A stretch of 64,000 bases of DNA from Brasenia schreberi (taxonomy: Eukaryota; Streptophyta; Magnoliopsida; Nymphaeales; Cabombaceae). Within the stretch, counting starts at the first letter, position 1, and the number at the start of each line of letters is the position of its first letter. The stretch spans positions 4,635,501 through 4,699,500 of the forward strand of contig JAYKKT010000088.1 in NCBI GenBank assembly GCA_036023115.1, given 5' to 3'. Below are positions 1-12,289 of this stretch, piece after piece. A program made the translations under genes and the position numbers. Under the pieces are notes generated by a model. That model was not told the DNA's origin. It ran no database searches and saw only the letters and a list, made by a program, of their open reading frames with translations.

Positions 1-2362
1 AGCCTATGTAGAGACTTGAAGCAAAACTTTTAATTCTACTTTGTGCGCGAGTATGCCAGTTAGTTTATAAAAACTAGCAAAAGTTAAATCTGATTAGGTG
101 ATTGTAGATAAACGGGCTCTTTTCATTTTAGGCCTTCTTGAATCGATACTCAAGGGTCAACCTAAGCACTTTGGGATTCCAAATAGATTGGTGATATTCC
201 AAATTCATATGAAAACAAGGTGTTGAAGAATGACAAACAAGTGCACTTAGTTTTCAAGTTCAAAATGTACAAGTTCTGAAAAATAGAAAACTCTATTTTC
301 AGGACTTGTTTTCTGAATCTCTTTGAATGCCCTAAAGACCTCCAAAATTCACCAAAATTTTACACGACTAAGCCTGCGATGTGGAGATTCTGTAGGACAT
401 TTTCAACTTTGCATTCGAGGTTATGATGTTGCATAATTAATTCAAAGAAGTTCCTCTCCTCATGCAACCAAAATTGTTCTATCATATAAATACAGAGGTT
501 CAAAGATGAGCCTATTTCTTGATGCTCAGAGCTTCAAATTTTGTGAATTTATTCTTTTTGAAAAGTTATGGATGTCAGCTTTCCAATGAACCAAGAATCA
601 CTGTTTTTGGATGCCTATAGACAGAGTTATTAGATGAATACCTAAGCTCTGTTGCAGGAAAACCGAATAGATAAACAACTTGCAAATTTTTTCCTAATCT
701 TACACCATTTTAATTACGTGGTTGAACGATCCTAAAATTCTTGAAAAGTTTATTTGGAAATGGTCTATGTGTGTAGATATAGTGTGCAAAATTTTGGAGG
801 GTTTAAAATAGTGGTTTGGAAATGAAAAATCAGACAATCAACGTATACGAGAATGTTGAAAATCAGTTTTCAAGTTTTAGAACATACGTGATGCAAAACT
901 CACGCGAATCAAAGTGCAACAGCACAACATTCTGAAATTAAATTATGAAGAGAAATGAATTGAAATGTATCTAATAGCTTAAACATAGAGGGGGTAAGAA
1001 GATATAGAGTGTTTATAGCATATATTTAGGTAGAATCAATAACTCAAACACATAGAATGCATAAGCAAAGGAAAGGAAATTTTCACCACATCTACTTCTA
1101 TTACATCATGGAGAGAGACAAAGCTCCATTAATACAACCCCTTTTCAATTGAATAATGAGAAGAGATAAAGATTTAATCAAGTTACAACCAACACTTACC
1201 CGGATTCTCTTGAAGATGGCCTCCAAAAATGGTGTTCGACCTCTTTTTCTTCACTTTTAACTCAATTCTCTCACTCAAACCCAAGATCCTTGATACTAAC
1301 ACCCTTTTTCCTCTCTAAGCCTCTCTCCAGCAGCCTATCCTCTCACTCAGACAGCCCAAAGTGCAACAAATCAAAGACCCCCTGCCCCCCCCCCCCCGGC
1401 GGCCTCTATTTATAGGCCAAGAGGGTACCTTTCTAGGTCCTTCCTTTGGGTGGGCAACCCAAGATCAAATTTGATCCAATCTTTCATGGTCTTCATGTGG
1501 AAGAGAGAGAGGGAGTGGTCCCTCTTTTGGTCAGCCATGGACTAGCCACATGTGGGCTGGTTGTGGACTTGATTGGGTGCACCTAGCCATGGTCGCCTAG
1601 GTGCCTTGAACCCTTACTTCAAATCAGTCGGTCCTTGCTTGCACTTGTTCATTCCTTCACTTGATCAATAGCTAGGTAAGAAGGTGATTTGATAAATTTT
1701 GGCCCAAGGATATGAGATGAATAAGGTTAGAAAAATCCAATATTGGTTTGAATTAAAAACATTTGGTCCAAACAAGGCTTGATGTTTAATTCAAGCTACT
1801 CATGTCCAGTACTGGGTTTGATGAGGCCGTTCAATCTTAATTTGATCTTGAGTGAGGATATTGTTTTGGCTTGATCTTCATCCTTGATTTTCGGCTTACC
1901 CTTCGTAAAATCGTCCCTGTCTCGAAGCGGGCCCCACCTGTCAACATGTTTTACTCCAATCTTCTAGGTTTTTATACTTTTAACTTTATTTTGAAACCTT
2001 TTAAAATCTTCATTTTAAAGCTAAGGTTTAAAATAAGTTAACTTTCGAATTTTGGAGTATTTTCAGAAAATTTTATTTAGGGTGTTTACATATGTGCATA
2101 TATATATATGAATATGGTTGTTTCAAACAACTATAAAACAACCTTATTCCATGTATGTCATAGGAACTTGACCTAACAAATGTTCTTTGTGACTATACCT
2201 ATAAGGACTTATTAATATAGTTTATGTAACTTCATTTTTAAAAATTGAATTTTGATAAAAAATATTAAGAAATTAAGGAAACGATCATGTCTATATATTA
2301 CATTGACTATAGGCAAGGTGAGGTATGCCCCACGATCTTATTTGATCCATTGCATAATGGTA
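1..2362. other. Unassigned non-coding DNA
   Basis: No reading frame with recognisable protein similarity was found on either strand. The stretch is AT-rich. It holds a 13-base C run at 1385-1397 next to a TATA-like site on the minus strand, which together look like part of an old LTR promoter, but no second LTR copy was found in the window. It may be decayed retroelement sequence. Confidence 0.4.
1403..1415 (-). promoter_or_regulatory. TATA-like box beside a poly-C run
   Basis: Read on the minus strand this is CTATAAATAGAGG, a good plant TATA box. A 13-base C run (G on the minus strand) lies just downstream in that reading. No coding region starts nearby, so it may be the promoter of a decayed LTR. 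Confidence 0.3.
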
Positions 2363-2367
2363 AGCAT

Positions 2368-2797
2368 TGTAATGAAGACAATGCTTCAATGTGGTAGTGG
2401 AAGGTTGATGAATATCACCTCAAAGTATCACTCGCAAAAGCCTTAGAAAAGAAGGCTATAATAAAGAGTATGCAATAAAGACACAATATTAAAAAAGGAA
2501 TATTATTTAGCCACAAAAGGCTTTATTAAGTATTTACACATGAGGGGTATTTATAGAGTACATAGGAGAAGAAGAGAAGAGGAGAGAAGAGAGAAGAGGA
2601 ATGAGAGAAGAAGAAAGGATGGGGGATTCTCTACCAGTCATTCCCCAATGGCCACTGCACTAGCCGTTGAGGACCTTAGCACCCCTCCCTCAAACTGACA
2701 GCTTCATGACCTGACGGCCCGAGCCTGCGGGGTCTGTCGTGATGGCCCGAGCCTACAGGGTCTGTCGTGTTGGGTCACTTGAGCTCATTTTCTAACA
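2368..2797 (-). repeat. 3' LTR of copia A
   Basis: This begins TGTAATGAAG and ends CTAACA on the plus strand, so it is TG...CA in both readings. The adjoining CCCCCTCAAACTGG is a polypurine tract on the minus strand. A TATA-like CTATAAATA reading on the minus strand lies near 2550. It matches the copy at 10430-10690 and, more distantly, the LTR of copia C at 37370-37738. Confidence 0.75.
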
Positions 2798-2839
2798 CCC
2801 CCTCAAACTGGCAGCTTCATGACCTGAAGTTTGTCAATC

Positions 2840-4560
2840 AAAGACTGAAATCGATGAACAAGTAATGACTTGGTGAAGACATCTATAAGTTGATACTTTG
2901 ATTTTACAAACTATAATATTAAATTGCCTTGTAGATGTTCTTCACGAACGTAATGACAGTCCATCTCGATATGCTTTGTATGCTCATGAAAGGTATGGTT
3001 GTTGGATATATACATAACAATTTTGTTGTCATAAAACATGATTGGAGGAGCTTCTAATTGTAAGCCCAAATCCTGAAGTAGTCGTCGCAGCCAAGTTAGT
3101 TTGGTAGTGGTGTTGGCCATTGCACGATATTTAGCTTCGGTGGAGGAAAGATACACCTTTTGTTGTTTCTTACATCTCCATGAGATAAGAGAGTGACTAA
3201 AAAATATGTAGTAGCTGGTGGTAGATTGTTTGTCATTCACATCACCACCCCAATCAACATCAGTATATGCAAGAATTGAGATAAAGAGGAAGATGATAGA
3301 AATACTCCCTTGGTTGAGGTTTGTCGAATAAAATGAACAATCCTCATAACAGCACTCATATGCTCTAACCATCTGTCTATAAGGTGTCGGATCACCCAAA
3401 AATTCATCATCAATTAGACTCATCTTTTGGTTGATTACCTCAGGTGTCTCAACAACTTTATCATCTATAATGCTTGATCTAAGAACAATATCATTAGTAA
3501 ACTTAGTTTGTGATCAAAAAATCTCTATCATCACGAGTTACTTCAATGCGAAGAAAAAAAGAAAGTTGACAAAGATCCTTCATTTCAAATATATTACCAA
3601 GTTCTTGCTTGATTTGCTAGATACAAGAATTATCACTACCTGTAATAATCATATCATTGACATAGAGCAAAAGAATAACAATACCTCTAGAAGACTTTCT
3701 TATTAACAAAGTTGTGTTAGTATAACAGATAGTAAAACCATGCAATGTCATGAATTTAGTTATTATATCAAATCAAGCTTTCGGAGTTTTTTTGAGACCA
3801 TACAAAGCTCTTTTGAGCTTTAAGACTTAATTTTTAGGAAGATTGAGACCAAGAGGAGACTTCATATATACTTTTTCCTTCAACCAAGCATTCAAAAAAA
3901 AAATTTTAACATCTAACTGATGTTTCAATGATTAATTGCACACACAGCTATAAGTATTCTAACAGTTGTCATTCTAACCATAGGAGCAAAAGTTTCTTAA
4001 TAATCAATTCAATATTATTCTCATCTAGCTTTATAGAGATCTAATGAACTATTATCATTAGTCTTAATTTTATAGACTCACTAACAACCTATAGTATTTT
4101 TGTTTGATGGTGTAGATACAACATCCCAAGTTTGAGCTCTATATAAAGCATTCAACTCTTCGTTCATGGCATGAATCCAGTCTTGTGATAGCTGGGTTTC
4201 CTTAAAGGTTCTAGGTTCCTTTATACCTTAAATATTTGTTACCAAAGCTCTATGTCTAGGTGAAAAATTATCATAGGAAACAAATCTTTCAGAAGGTATA
4301 GAATCACGGTTTGACCTTCTAGGAATAGATACAGATCTCCTAGTATAATATTGATCAAAAGGTGTAACATGGTGTCTTGAAGTCATATGTTCATGAAGAT
4401 CATTTTACATCAATCACCACTTCACCTAAAATATCATTCAAGAAGGAATAGGAGAAGTCATCAAGAGAACTAACATCATCCATGCCTTTAAAAATATATT
4501 CATTTTTAAAAAACTTGATATCTCGTGATACATAAAGCTTATCATTTTTAAAATCATAAC
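2840..4560 (-). pseudogene. Copia A RT and RNase H remnant
   Basis: This is the 3' end of a copia polyprotein. The longest open piece, 2911-3423, carries the RNase H part, with the YTDVDWGG, SLISWRCKKQ and STEAKYRAMA motifs typical of copia. The RT part at about 3430-4150 shows the ALYGLKKTPKA-like segment and YVNDMIITGSD, in which the first catalytic Asp of YVDD is Asn. Several stops and shifts separate the pieces, so it cannot be translated as one protein. Copia C at 36100-37345 is a relative of this element. Confidence 0.75.
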
Positions 4561-4577
4561 ATTTATACCCTTTTTAG

Positions 4578-5262
4578 TTATTCATATCTTAGAAAAACAC
4601 ATTCTATGGTGCGATATGATAGTTTATCATCTTTTTCAGTATAAACAAAATATTTATATAAAGAAATATGCAGTCTTGAATAGTTGGGAGAAACTTTAAA
4701 GAGTTTTTCTACATGAGATAGTTTTTGTAAAATTGAAGAGATCATCCTATTAATTAAATAGATTATAGTCATAATAGCTTCTGCCTAGAAATTCTTAAGA
4801 ACACCACTTGATAAAAGCAAGGTTCTTGTGGTTTCCAAATATATCTATGTTTACATTCGAAAATATCATTTTGTTTAAGAGTCTTAGAGCAAGAAGTTTG
4901 ATGTATATTTCAAATGTATCGAGATGATTTTTAAATTCCTTTGACATAAACTCTCCTCTTGAACCAGATTTAAAAATCTTGATTTCAGGATCAAATTTAT
5001 TTTTTACAAGATTATAAAAGATAACGAAATTTTCAAAGACATCGGATTTTATTTTTAAAATATATACCCATGTATACCCAGTAAAATCATCTATGAAAAT
5101 GACATAGTATGAAATGTCTCTTTTAAACAAAACAGGTGTCGGTCCCCATACATCCGAATGAACTATTTTGAAGGGTTTTGTGGTAACATATACTTTATTT
5201 GAAAATGAAAGATGTATTTTACTAAAAACACAATCTTTGCAAGAAAAATATTCTTTAAACAT
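4578..5262 (-). pseudogene. Copia A integrase remnant
   Basis: The open pieces are 4795-5262 and 4578-4772. Visible motifs are CKDC of the zinc-binding end, HSDVWGPTP and FIDDFTGYTWVY of the integrase core. The usual RSDNGGEF motif reads KSGSRGEF, so the second catalytic Asp is lost. The second piece contains YLINRMISS and the LHISLYKYFVY-like segment downstream of the core. It is broken by stops and belongs with the RT remnant that follows on the minus strand. Confidence 0.75.
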
Positions 5263-6515
5263 TATAATAATAGTACATTAATACAATTTTTGAGCATTGA
5301 GATGTCTTAGTCTCTTTTGCAATAAAAGAGCATCATTTGTCAAAACATTAATATATCTTATACTATGCAAATAGTCCATAATGTAAAGTTCACCCTCTCT
5401 ATGGCCACGACCAATCACCTTCTTAGTTGTACAATACATCCCATGGATGAAAAGGTTATAATATAATTTTTATCTGAAATTTAAGATACAATGAGTAACT
5501 TTAAATTTAGTATTGAAACAATACTAATTTTGGAGATTTCAAAATTTTTATTTTGTAAATTACTAATTTTATCTACATCTAATTTTGTTTCATCCGTGGT
5601 GTAAACACACGATAAAGATTTTATAACACATGAGTTTAAAATTCTTTCATTAGAAGTCATATGAAACGAAGACCACCAATTGTTGCTTTAATCTAAGAGG
5701 TCATACCTTGAATTTCATTTGTTAAAGAAGAGCAAACAACACCAATTGTTGCTTTCTCTTTCATTTGAGCTTCAAGTTGATTCACTTTTTCTTCAACTGT
5801 AAGGATGGAAGATGAAGTATGTTCTTCCACTTAGGCTACCTTCTTTTTTAGTTTAGGACAATTTGGCCTTATCTACTCGGCTTCTCTACAATGATGGCAA
5901 ATTACCCTTTTTCTTACTTTGCTTGATCCTTCATTTTTGAAATCAGGAGGACGATAAGCCTTCACATTTGCTCCGAGTTTAGATGCAATAAGTGTGGTAT
6001 CTCTTTGAAGTCTAGTTTCATTCATTTTTGTTTCCTCCATTTGAAGATCGGAAAGTACATATTCTTTAGTAGGAAACAGATTCTGATGAATAAGAGATGA
6101 CTTAACTCTTTCAAATTCTTCTCAAAGACTTCGTAGAAATTGATATACAAAATCTTTATTGTATTTACATTGTGTACATTTCTTTTTATATTCATATAGT
6201 TGGTTCCAAATATTGGAATATTCACCAAAGAAATCGTTTACCCCTTTATCTCCTTGTCTAAGAGAGATCAATTTGTCTCTTAATGCCATTTTATAAGCAA
6301 CATCATTTTAAACATGAGATTTTTTCAAATATTTTCATGCTTCTCTTACATTAATGAAGTTTGTGTACTCATTTACATTATTCATGAACACCCATAGGAC
6401 CGTTTGATGACCTCCTTCGTATTCTTTTTTTTCCTCAAGCGTAGCATTAATCGAGTGTTCTACCTTCGAATCACTTACATAGCCCCATAATTTTTTGAAA
6501 TATAAATAATTTTTC
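5263..6515 (-). pseudogene. Copia A gag and protease remnant
   Basis: A degraded zinc knuckle (CHHCREAE... on the minus strand) is seen near 5850-5900. The piece 6335-6523 is a copia gag segment (NYLYFKKLWGYVSD, then VNEYTNFINVREAW). Many stops interrupt it. The reading is cut at 6515 by LINE a and should resume at 10235 on the far side of that insertion. Confidence 0.6.
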
Positions 6516-9500
6516 AACTTCACCCATGTAAGGGATCACCCTTGCAAAGATGGTCTCATGCCCGAATAAAGGAGGAGGGTTGTGTTTGGCTTCCGACAGC
6601 CAGCGTAAATTATGACATTGCTTTGAGGCGTCCCTACCTAGCAACGCGCTGCAGAGCCTGAATGCAGTGATAAGGGAGCAAGGGTCACTACATTTTCACC
6701 CGGATGTAGTGAATCAATTGCAGATATGGTTCCTACATCATGGACAGGTATGGATAAAGAAGTTAGTCACACTACATTATCGCCCGAATGTAGTAAACAA
6801 TTTATAGAGAGGGTCTCCGCATTTTCAATATGGACAAATGCGGGGGCTAAGGAAGCTAGTCCTAGATAATAAGATCTGTATTGGGTTTTGGAATATAGAA
6901 ACATTATCCGATAAGATAATGGAGGTGGTAGATACTATGGTTCAAAGAAAGACATATTCTATGTTTAGAAGAGACAAAGTGGGTTGGAGAAAAAGCAAAG
7001 GAGATAGAGGATAAAGGTTTTAAATTATGGTACTCAAGCAAGGAAAAGGCTCGAAACATTTTTGGTATTATCATAAATAAAGATTTAAAGGATAGTGTAG
7101 TAGACATACAAAGATATGGTTACCGACATGTCCATTTAGAGGATACAGGTTTTGAATATAATTTGTTCTTACGCACCCCAAGTGGGACTAGAAGATAGCA
7201 TAAAGATAACTTTTTGGAAAGAGTTAGATAAGGTGATTCAAAGGATTCCACAAAGGGAGATGATTTTTTTAGGAGACTTAAATGGACATGTTGGTAAAGA
7301 GGCATTAGGATATCAAGGTATTATGGAAACTTTGGTTTTGGGGATATAAATAAGGAAGGTAGGGAGATTTTAAATTTGCTCCGGCATTTGATCTCTTTAT
7401 AATCAACACAATCTTTAAAAAATGAGATGAACATTTAATTACTTATAAGAATGGTTTATCATAAACACAAATTGATTACTTTATTTGTAGAAAAAAAGAT
7501 AGAACGTGTTGTAAAGATTGCAAGGTAATTCTAAGAGAAATATTAACCACCCAACATCGACTTTTAGTTATGGATTTACAAATAAAAAAATGGGCAAAGA
7601 AGAAAAGAGTGCATCGAGTTATTCGGACTAAATGGTCAAACCTCAAAAGCGAGAAAGAAGATATATTTGAACATAAAGTCCTTCAAGGAGATGTTTGGAA
7701 TTATGTTGGTACACCTTGTGATATCTGGAATAATATGGCTATACATATTAAGAAAGTGGCGAAAGATGTGTTAAGTGTATATAAGGGAGGTGTATTGACA
7801 CAAAAAGAAGCTTGGTGATAGAGTTAAGTAATACAAAATAAAATCAAAGCAAAGAGGGCATGTTACAAATTATATTATGCTAAGAAAACTAGTGAAACTT
7901 TAGAGGCTTATAAGAAAGCAAAAAATGACCTGAGTGAAGCAAAAGCTAAAATTTGAGAGGACTTATATAAAAAACTCAACTCAAAAGAGGATGAAAGAGA
8001 TATTTTTAGGATAGCTAGGGTTAGAGATAAGAAAACTTAAGATCTTAATTATGTTAGATGCATTAAAGCTGAGGATGAAAAAATTCAAGTGATAAATGAT
8101 GATATAAGAAATAGATGGAAAAACTATTTTTACAAGCTTTTTAATGAAAATAAAGATGTTAGTATTAGCTTAAGAGAGTTAGCCAAATCAGAAAAATATA
8201 TAAACCATAATTTCTATTGACGTATTCGAAAGAATGAAGTCAAAAGGGTTCTTAAACATATGAAGGGTGGTATATCGATAGAACCATACAATATTCCTAT
8301 AGAAATTTGGAAAATCCTATGAGAAATAGGAATCACTTGGCTCAAAAGACTATTTAATGAAATATGGAGAAGCCAAAAGATGCCCAAGGAATGAAGAGTG
8401 AGTATACTTATACCCATATATAAAAACAAGGGAGACATTTAGAATTGTACGAATTATCAAGGTATCAAGTTAATGAGCCATACTATGAAATTGTGGGAAA
8501 GAATTATCGAACGTAGGTTAAGACAAGTATCGAGTACAACAGAGAATCAATTTGGATTCATGCTAGGCAGATCTAGTGTTGAAGCGATTCACCTTTTAAG
8601 ACATCTTATGGAACATTTTACAGCAAAAAAGAAAGACCTTTACATGATATTTATTGATCTAGAAAAAGCTTATGATAGGGTATCGAGGGAGGTTCTTTGG
8701 AGAACCTTGGAAAAAAGAGGTATCCTATTGATATACATTAACCTTTAAGATACATGTACGATGGTGCAAAAACATGTGTGAGAACTAATGAAGGAATGAC
8801 AGACTTCTTTGAAGTTAATATTGGGTTACATCAAGGATCAACTTTAAGTCCATACTTATTTATAATGGTGATTGATGAGTTAACAAAACATATTCAAGAT
8901 GAAGTACCTTGGTGTATGTTATTTGCATATGACATTGTATTAGTGGAGGAGTCTAAAGAAAAAGTCAATAGAAAATTAGAATTATGGACAGAAACATTAG
9001 AAAGCAAAGACCTCCGACTTAGTAGAACAAAGACTGAATATATGGAATGTAAGTTTGATCATTTGGTTAATTGAGAGGACATAGAAATTAAAATTGACAC
9101 ATATTGCATCCTTCCAAAGGAAAGTTTTAAATACCTAGGGTCAATTTTTCAGAGTGATGGAAGAATTGATGCTCGTTGGTTAAAATGGGAAGGAGCATCA
9201 AGTATTCTTTGTAATAAGAAGATACCATTAAAGTTAAAAGATAAATATTATAGAGTAGCAATTACACCTGCCATGTTTTATTGTTATGAGTGTTAGACAA
9301 TTAATCATCAACATGTACAAAAGATGTATGTGACCAAAATGAAGATGTTGAGATAATGGTCATACAGGAAAAGACCGTATACAAAATGAGGTTATTAGAA
9401 ACAAATTAGGAGTGGCACTAATAGAGGATAAAATGAGAGAATATCGTTTAAGATGGTTTAGACATATAGAAAGAAGATCAAAAGAAAAACCCATAAGGAA

Positions 9501-10234
9501 AGTTTTAAATACCATGTTTTTTGTCTCTCGACATCCTTCCTTGTTGCTGCTTATTTTCTCTCACAACTAAACACTAAACTAAAATTGGTTACTCCAGAGG
9601 ACATAGAAATTAAAATTGAGATACATTGCATCCCCAGAAGGAAAGTTTTAAATACCTAGGGTCAATTTTTTAGAGTGATGAAAGAATTGATGGAGATGTT
9701 ACACATAGATGTTAAAATGGAGAGGAGCATCAAGTATTCTTTTTTATAAGAAGATACCATTAAAGTTAAAAGGTAAATAATAAAGAACAGCAATTAGACC
9801 TGCTATGTTTTATGGTTCTGATTGTTAGACAGTTAATCATCAACATGTACAAAAGATGTCTGTGACAGAAATAAAGATGTTGAGATGGATGAGTGGTCAT
9901 ATAAGAAAAGACCGTATACATAATGAGGTTATTAGAAACAAATTAGGAGTGGCACCAATAGAGGATAAAATGAGAGAATATAGTTTAAGATGGTTTGGAC
10001 ATATAAAAAGAAGATCAAAAGAAGAACCTCTAAGAATGTATGAAAAACTAAATTTGGAAACTATTAAAAGAGGTAGAGGACGACCACACAAGTGTTGGAA
10101 AGAAACAATAATGAATGATCTAGCTTATTGTGAGTTAACTTCTAACATGGTACATGATAGGGCTTTGTGAAAATAAAGAATTAATGTAGTCGACCCCGTC
10201 TAGTATGGGAAAAGGATTAGTTGTTGTTATATAG
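6516..10234 (+). mobile_element. LINE a, decayed RTE-clade retrotransposon
   Basis: It starts with the same CCCATGTAAGGGATCACCC sequence as LINEs b and c and ends in the GACCCCGTCTAGTATGGG block plus a short TTG repeat. A short degenerate target duplication flanks it (ATAATTTTTC at 6506-6515; ATAATTTTC from 10235). It interrupts copia A. Its 3' part is present twice: 9065-9500 and 9583-10225 cover the same LINE region, separated by about 90 bases of unrelated DNA. It is the most diverged long copy in the window and keeps the ancestral state at two sites where the other long copies are broken. Confidence 0.85.
6880..10190 (+). pseudogene. LINE a endonuclease-reverse transcriptase ORF, broken
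   Basis: RTE elements encode one protein with an apurinic endonuclease and a reverse transcriptase. Pieces seen are the endonuclease N-terminus (7152-7349, with [10 protein letters not shown] and FLGDLNGHVG), the middle region (7570-7818), RT motif [11 protein letters not shown] (8473-8748), and RT motifs B and C (8754-9074, [13 protein letters not shown] and FAYDIVLVEE). In motif C the usual FADD is FAYD, which removes a catalytic Asp. The C-terminal tail is at 9856-10170. At least ten stops or shifts separate the pieces. Confidence 0.85.
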
Positions 10235-10416
10235 ATAATTTTCCATAGTTTGGGCTCATGTTTTGTAATTTGAAGGTATTAAATAGAAATTAAATCCTTC
10301 CTTTCGTCCATATTTCAAAGAGAAAATTAATTATAAAGAGGTAAACTTATAACAAAATCAAGAACACTATCGGCATGCTTCTCGAGGTGGCAAACAGCGT
10401 TTGCATTATCAAAAAT

Positions 10417-10429
10417 GGATCTGATATCA
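10417..10429 (-). other. Primer-binding site of copia A
   Basis: The minus strand reads TGATATCAGATCC immediately inside the LTR. This matches the initiator tRNA-Met primer site TGGTATCAGAGCC with two differences. Confidence 0.65.
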
Positions 10430-10690
10430 TGTAATGAAGATGATACTTCAATGTGGTTGCAGAAGGTTGATGAATATCACCTAAAAGTATCACTCACAAA
10501 AGCCTTAGAAAAGTTATAATAAAGAGTATGCAACAAAGGCACAATATTAAAAAATATATTATTTAACCACGAAAGGCTTGATTAAGTACTTACACATGAG
10601 AGGTATTTATAAAGTACATAGGATAAGAAAAGAAGAGGAGAGAAGAGAGAACGGGGAAGAGAGGAGAAGAAAGGAAAGGGGGTTGGTTGC
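10430..10690 (-). repeat. 5' LTR of copia A (inner part)
   Basis: Similar to 2368-2630 base by base, including the TCACTCACAAAAGCCTTAG and ACATGAGAGGTATTTATA blocks. Similarity fades after about 10690, so the outer part is either diverged or deleted. The direct orientation relative to the copy at 2368 supports one element split by LINE a. Confidence 0.7.
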
Positions 10691-12276
10691 ACCCTCCTTC
10701 CACCGGCATTGGAGTTGTGCCATGCTACGAGGCATGGGAGAAGTTATGGCAATAATCAACCATCGATCGTGCTCAATCCTTGCTAAAGGTAGTATTAGGC
10801 CAACACACACATGTGGTGGACCCACTTTAGGGTTGAGGTGAGGCATGTACTTCATTTGAAATCCGAAAAACTCTTAGGTCTAAAAATATATATAGAAAAA
10901 TAAAAGTGTTTTGTGAACTTGAAATACTAGTACGCCTAACTCAAAATAAAGTCTCACCCCAAAAGAAAAGATTTTTGGGTTTGGTTTGCCACTGACTAAT
11001 CGCCCGGCAATCCCCTTACACCTATGCTTCCCTCTCACTCACAACCCCCACCCTCACATTCCGCCACTGTCTCTTCCACACTCTTACTCATGCAGAAGGG
11101 GACAGGGGAAGGAGGAGATGGGAGGCAGTATAAGAAGAAGAAAACTGTTTGTTGCAGACCACGTTCTTACATGCAACCACGATGGCTATTTATAAACCAA
11201 GTTCGGGTCCATGTATAGCCGAATTAGGTCTAAAATCTAAGAACCTCCTAGAACAAGTACCTAACAACACAAAACAAAGAGAAAATATCTGACCAAACCA
11301 ACCGGACGTCTGTTGCGGCCAAGGCTGCAGCCTCATGCGAAGCTCACGGCACGTTGTGTGTTGCATCCTCCCAACCCGAAATGCAGAAACTGAAACCGAA
11401 CTAGGACTAGGCTGGTTTTGGTTCGCCCTAGACCACCAAAACCTCTTTTAAAAAAACTAAATTTCAAAAAAATAAAAAAGACTGAACACAAAATCTGAAA
11501 AAGACTACAAAAAAATTTAGTTTTATTGGTCCGAATTTTAAAAATTTGTATATGGACCATCTCTTGATTTCACCCAACTCAAATTCACCTCACCCCAGAT
11601 GTTCTTCCGAGTCCGTTACTGGATGGACATTATCTTAAGCACCTAAGGTTTTGTGAATTTAATCTACAAAGTGAACCTGTACTAGTTCGACCCGAAGTGG
11701 GGATTTTGGTATCAATTTCCTGAACAAGCCAAACACGAAGGCGAGGGGCCCCAATTTCTGCTTTAAGCATTCAAAAGCTTCATAATTTTAATTTATTTAC
11801 ATATTTTCATAAACTAAATCTAGAACCCTTCTCACCCACTAAGCAGGTTCTAGTGGATTTTCAATTCATCGTTGTGCTTAAGCTTGCGCCATATTAGTGA
11901 TATAACTCTAACAAAACAAGATCATTGTGCTTGTTGTCAAAGCTACCAGTTCGGATCAGTCCTTCCACTTAATTGATCAGATGAATCGATCGAACCCTGA
12001 GTCCAGCTTGGCTTGCTCATTATTGTCTCCTTTATATGTCAAGAGCTGATCTTGGCTAACCAGTTCACCAATTCTTACAAATCTATATCGAAAACATTTT
12101 AATTATTTTAGCATATAAAGTTTCTGATATATGTATAAAGATTGAGCCAAGCTTCACCTCATAAACATGTCAAGTGTATGAACTTATGGCGTGTTCATTA
12201 ACATCTAGCTCATAGAAAGGATTTGTGGATTGACCCACAAAATATTAAATATAAGAAATTAATATAGGTATAGGAA
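10691..12276. other. Unassigned intergenic DNA
   Basis: The first 150 bases may be the outer part of the copia A LTR. The rest shows only short reading frames of biased composition (Pro/His/Ser-rich at 10986-11195), with no recognised motif and no splice-consistent gene. Nothing else is supported. Confidence 0.4.
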
Positions 12277-12289
12277 TATAGTGCGTGTG

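Larger units (their letters stand above)
2368..10700 (-). mobile_element. Copia A, old Ty1/copia retrotransposon split by LINE a
   Basis: The element is read on the minus strand. Its 3' LTR is 2368-2797. Inward of that are remnants of RNase H, RT, integrase and gag, then LINE a (6516-10234), then the gag leader, a primer-binding site at 10417-10429 and the 5' LTR from 10430. The two LTRs share the inner start TGTAATGAAG and more than 200 bp of similar sequence. The outer end of the 5' LTR could not be placed, so no target duplication is given. The coding part is full of stops and shifts. Order of domains (gag, integrase, RT, RNase H) is that of Ty1/copia. Confidence 0.8.

Noticed and set aside
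1385..1397. 13-base C run
   Set aside because: Simple homopolymer, prone to sequencing error; noted only because it adjoins a TATA-like site.
10578..10855. Overlapping frames of 82-87 codons on both strands
   Set aside because: They lie in the copia A LTR, which is not coding.
11333..11560. 75-codon minus-strand frame rich in Phe
   Set aside because: No motif, biased composition, no splice context.
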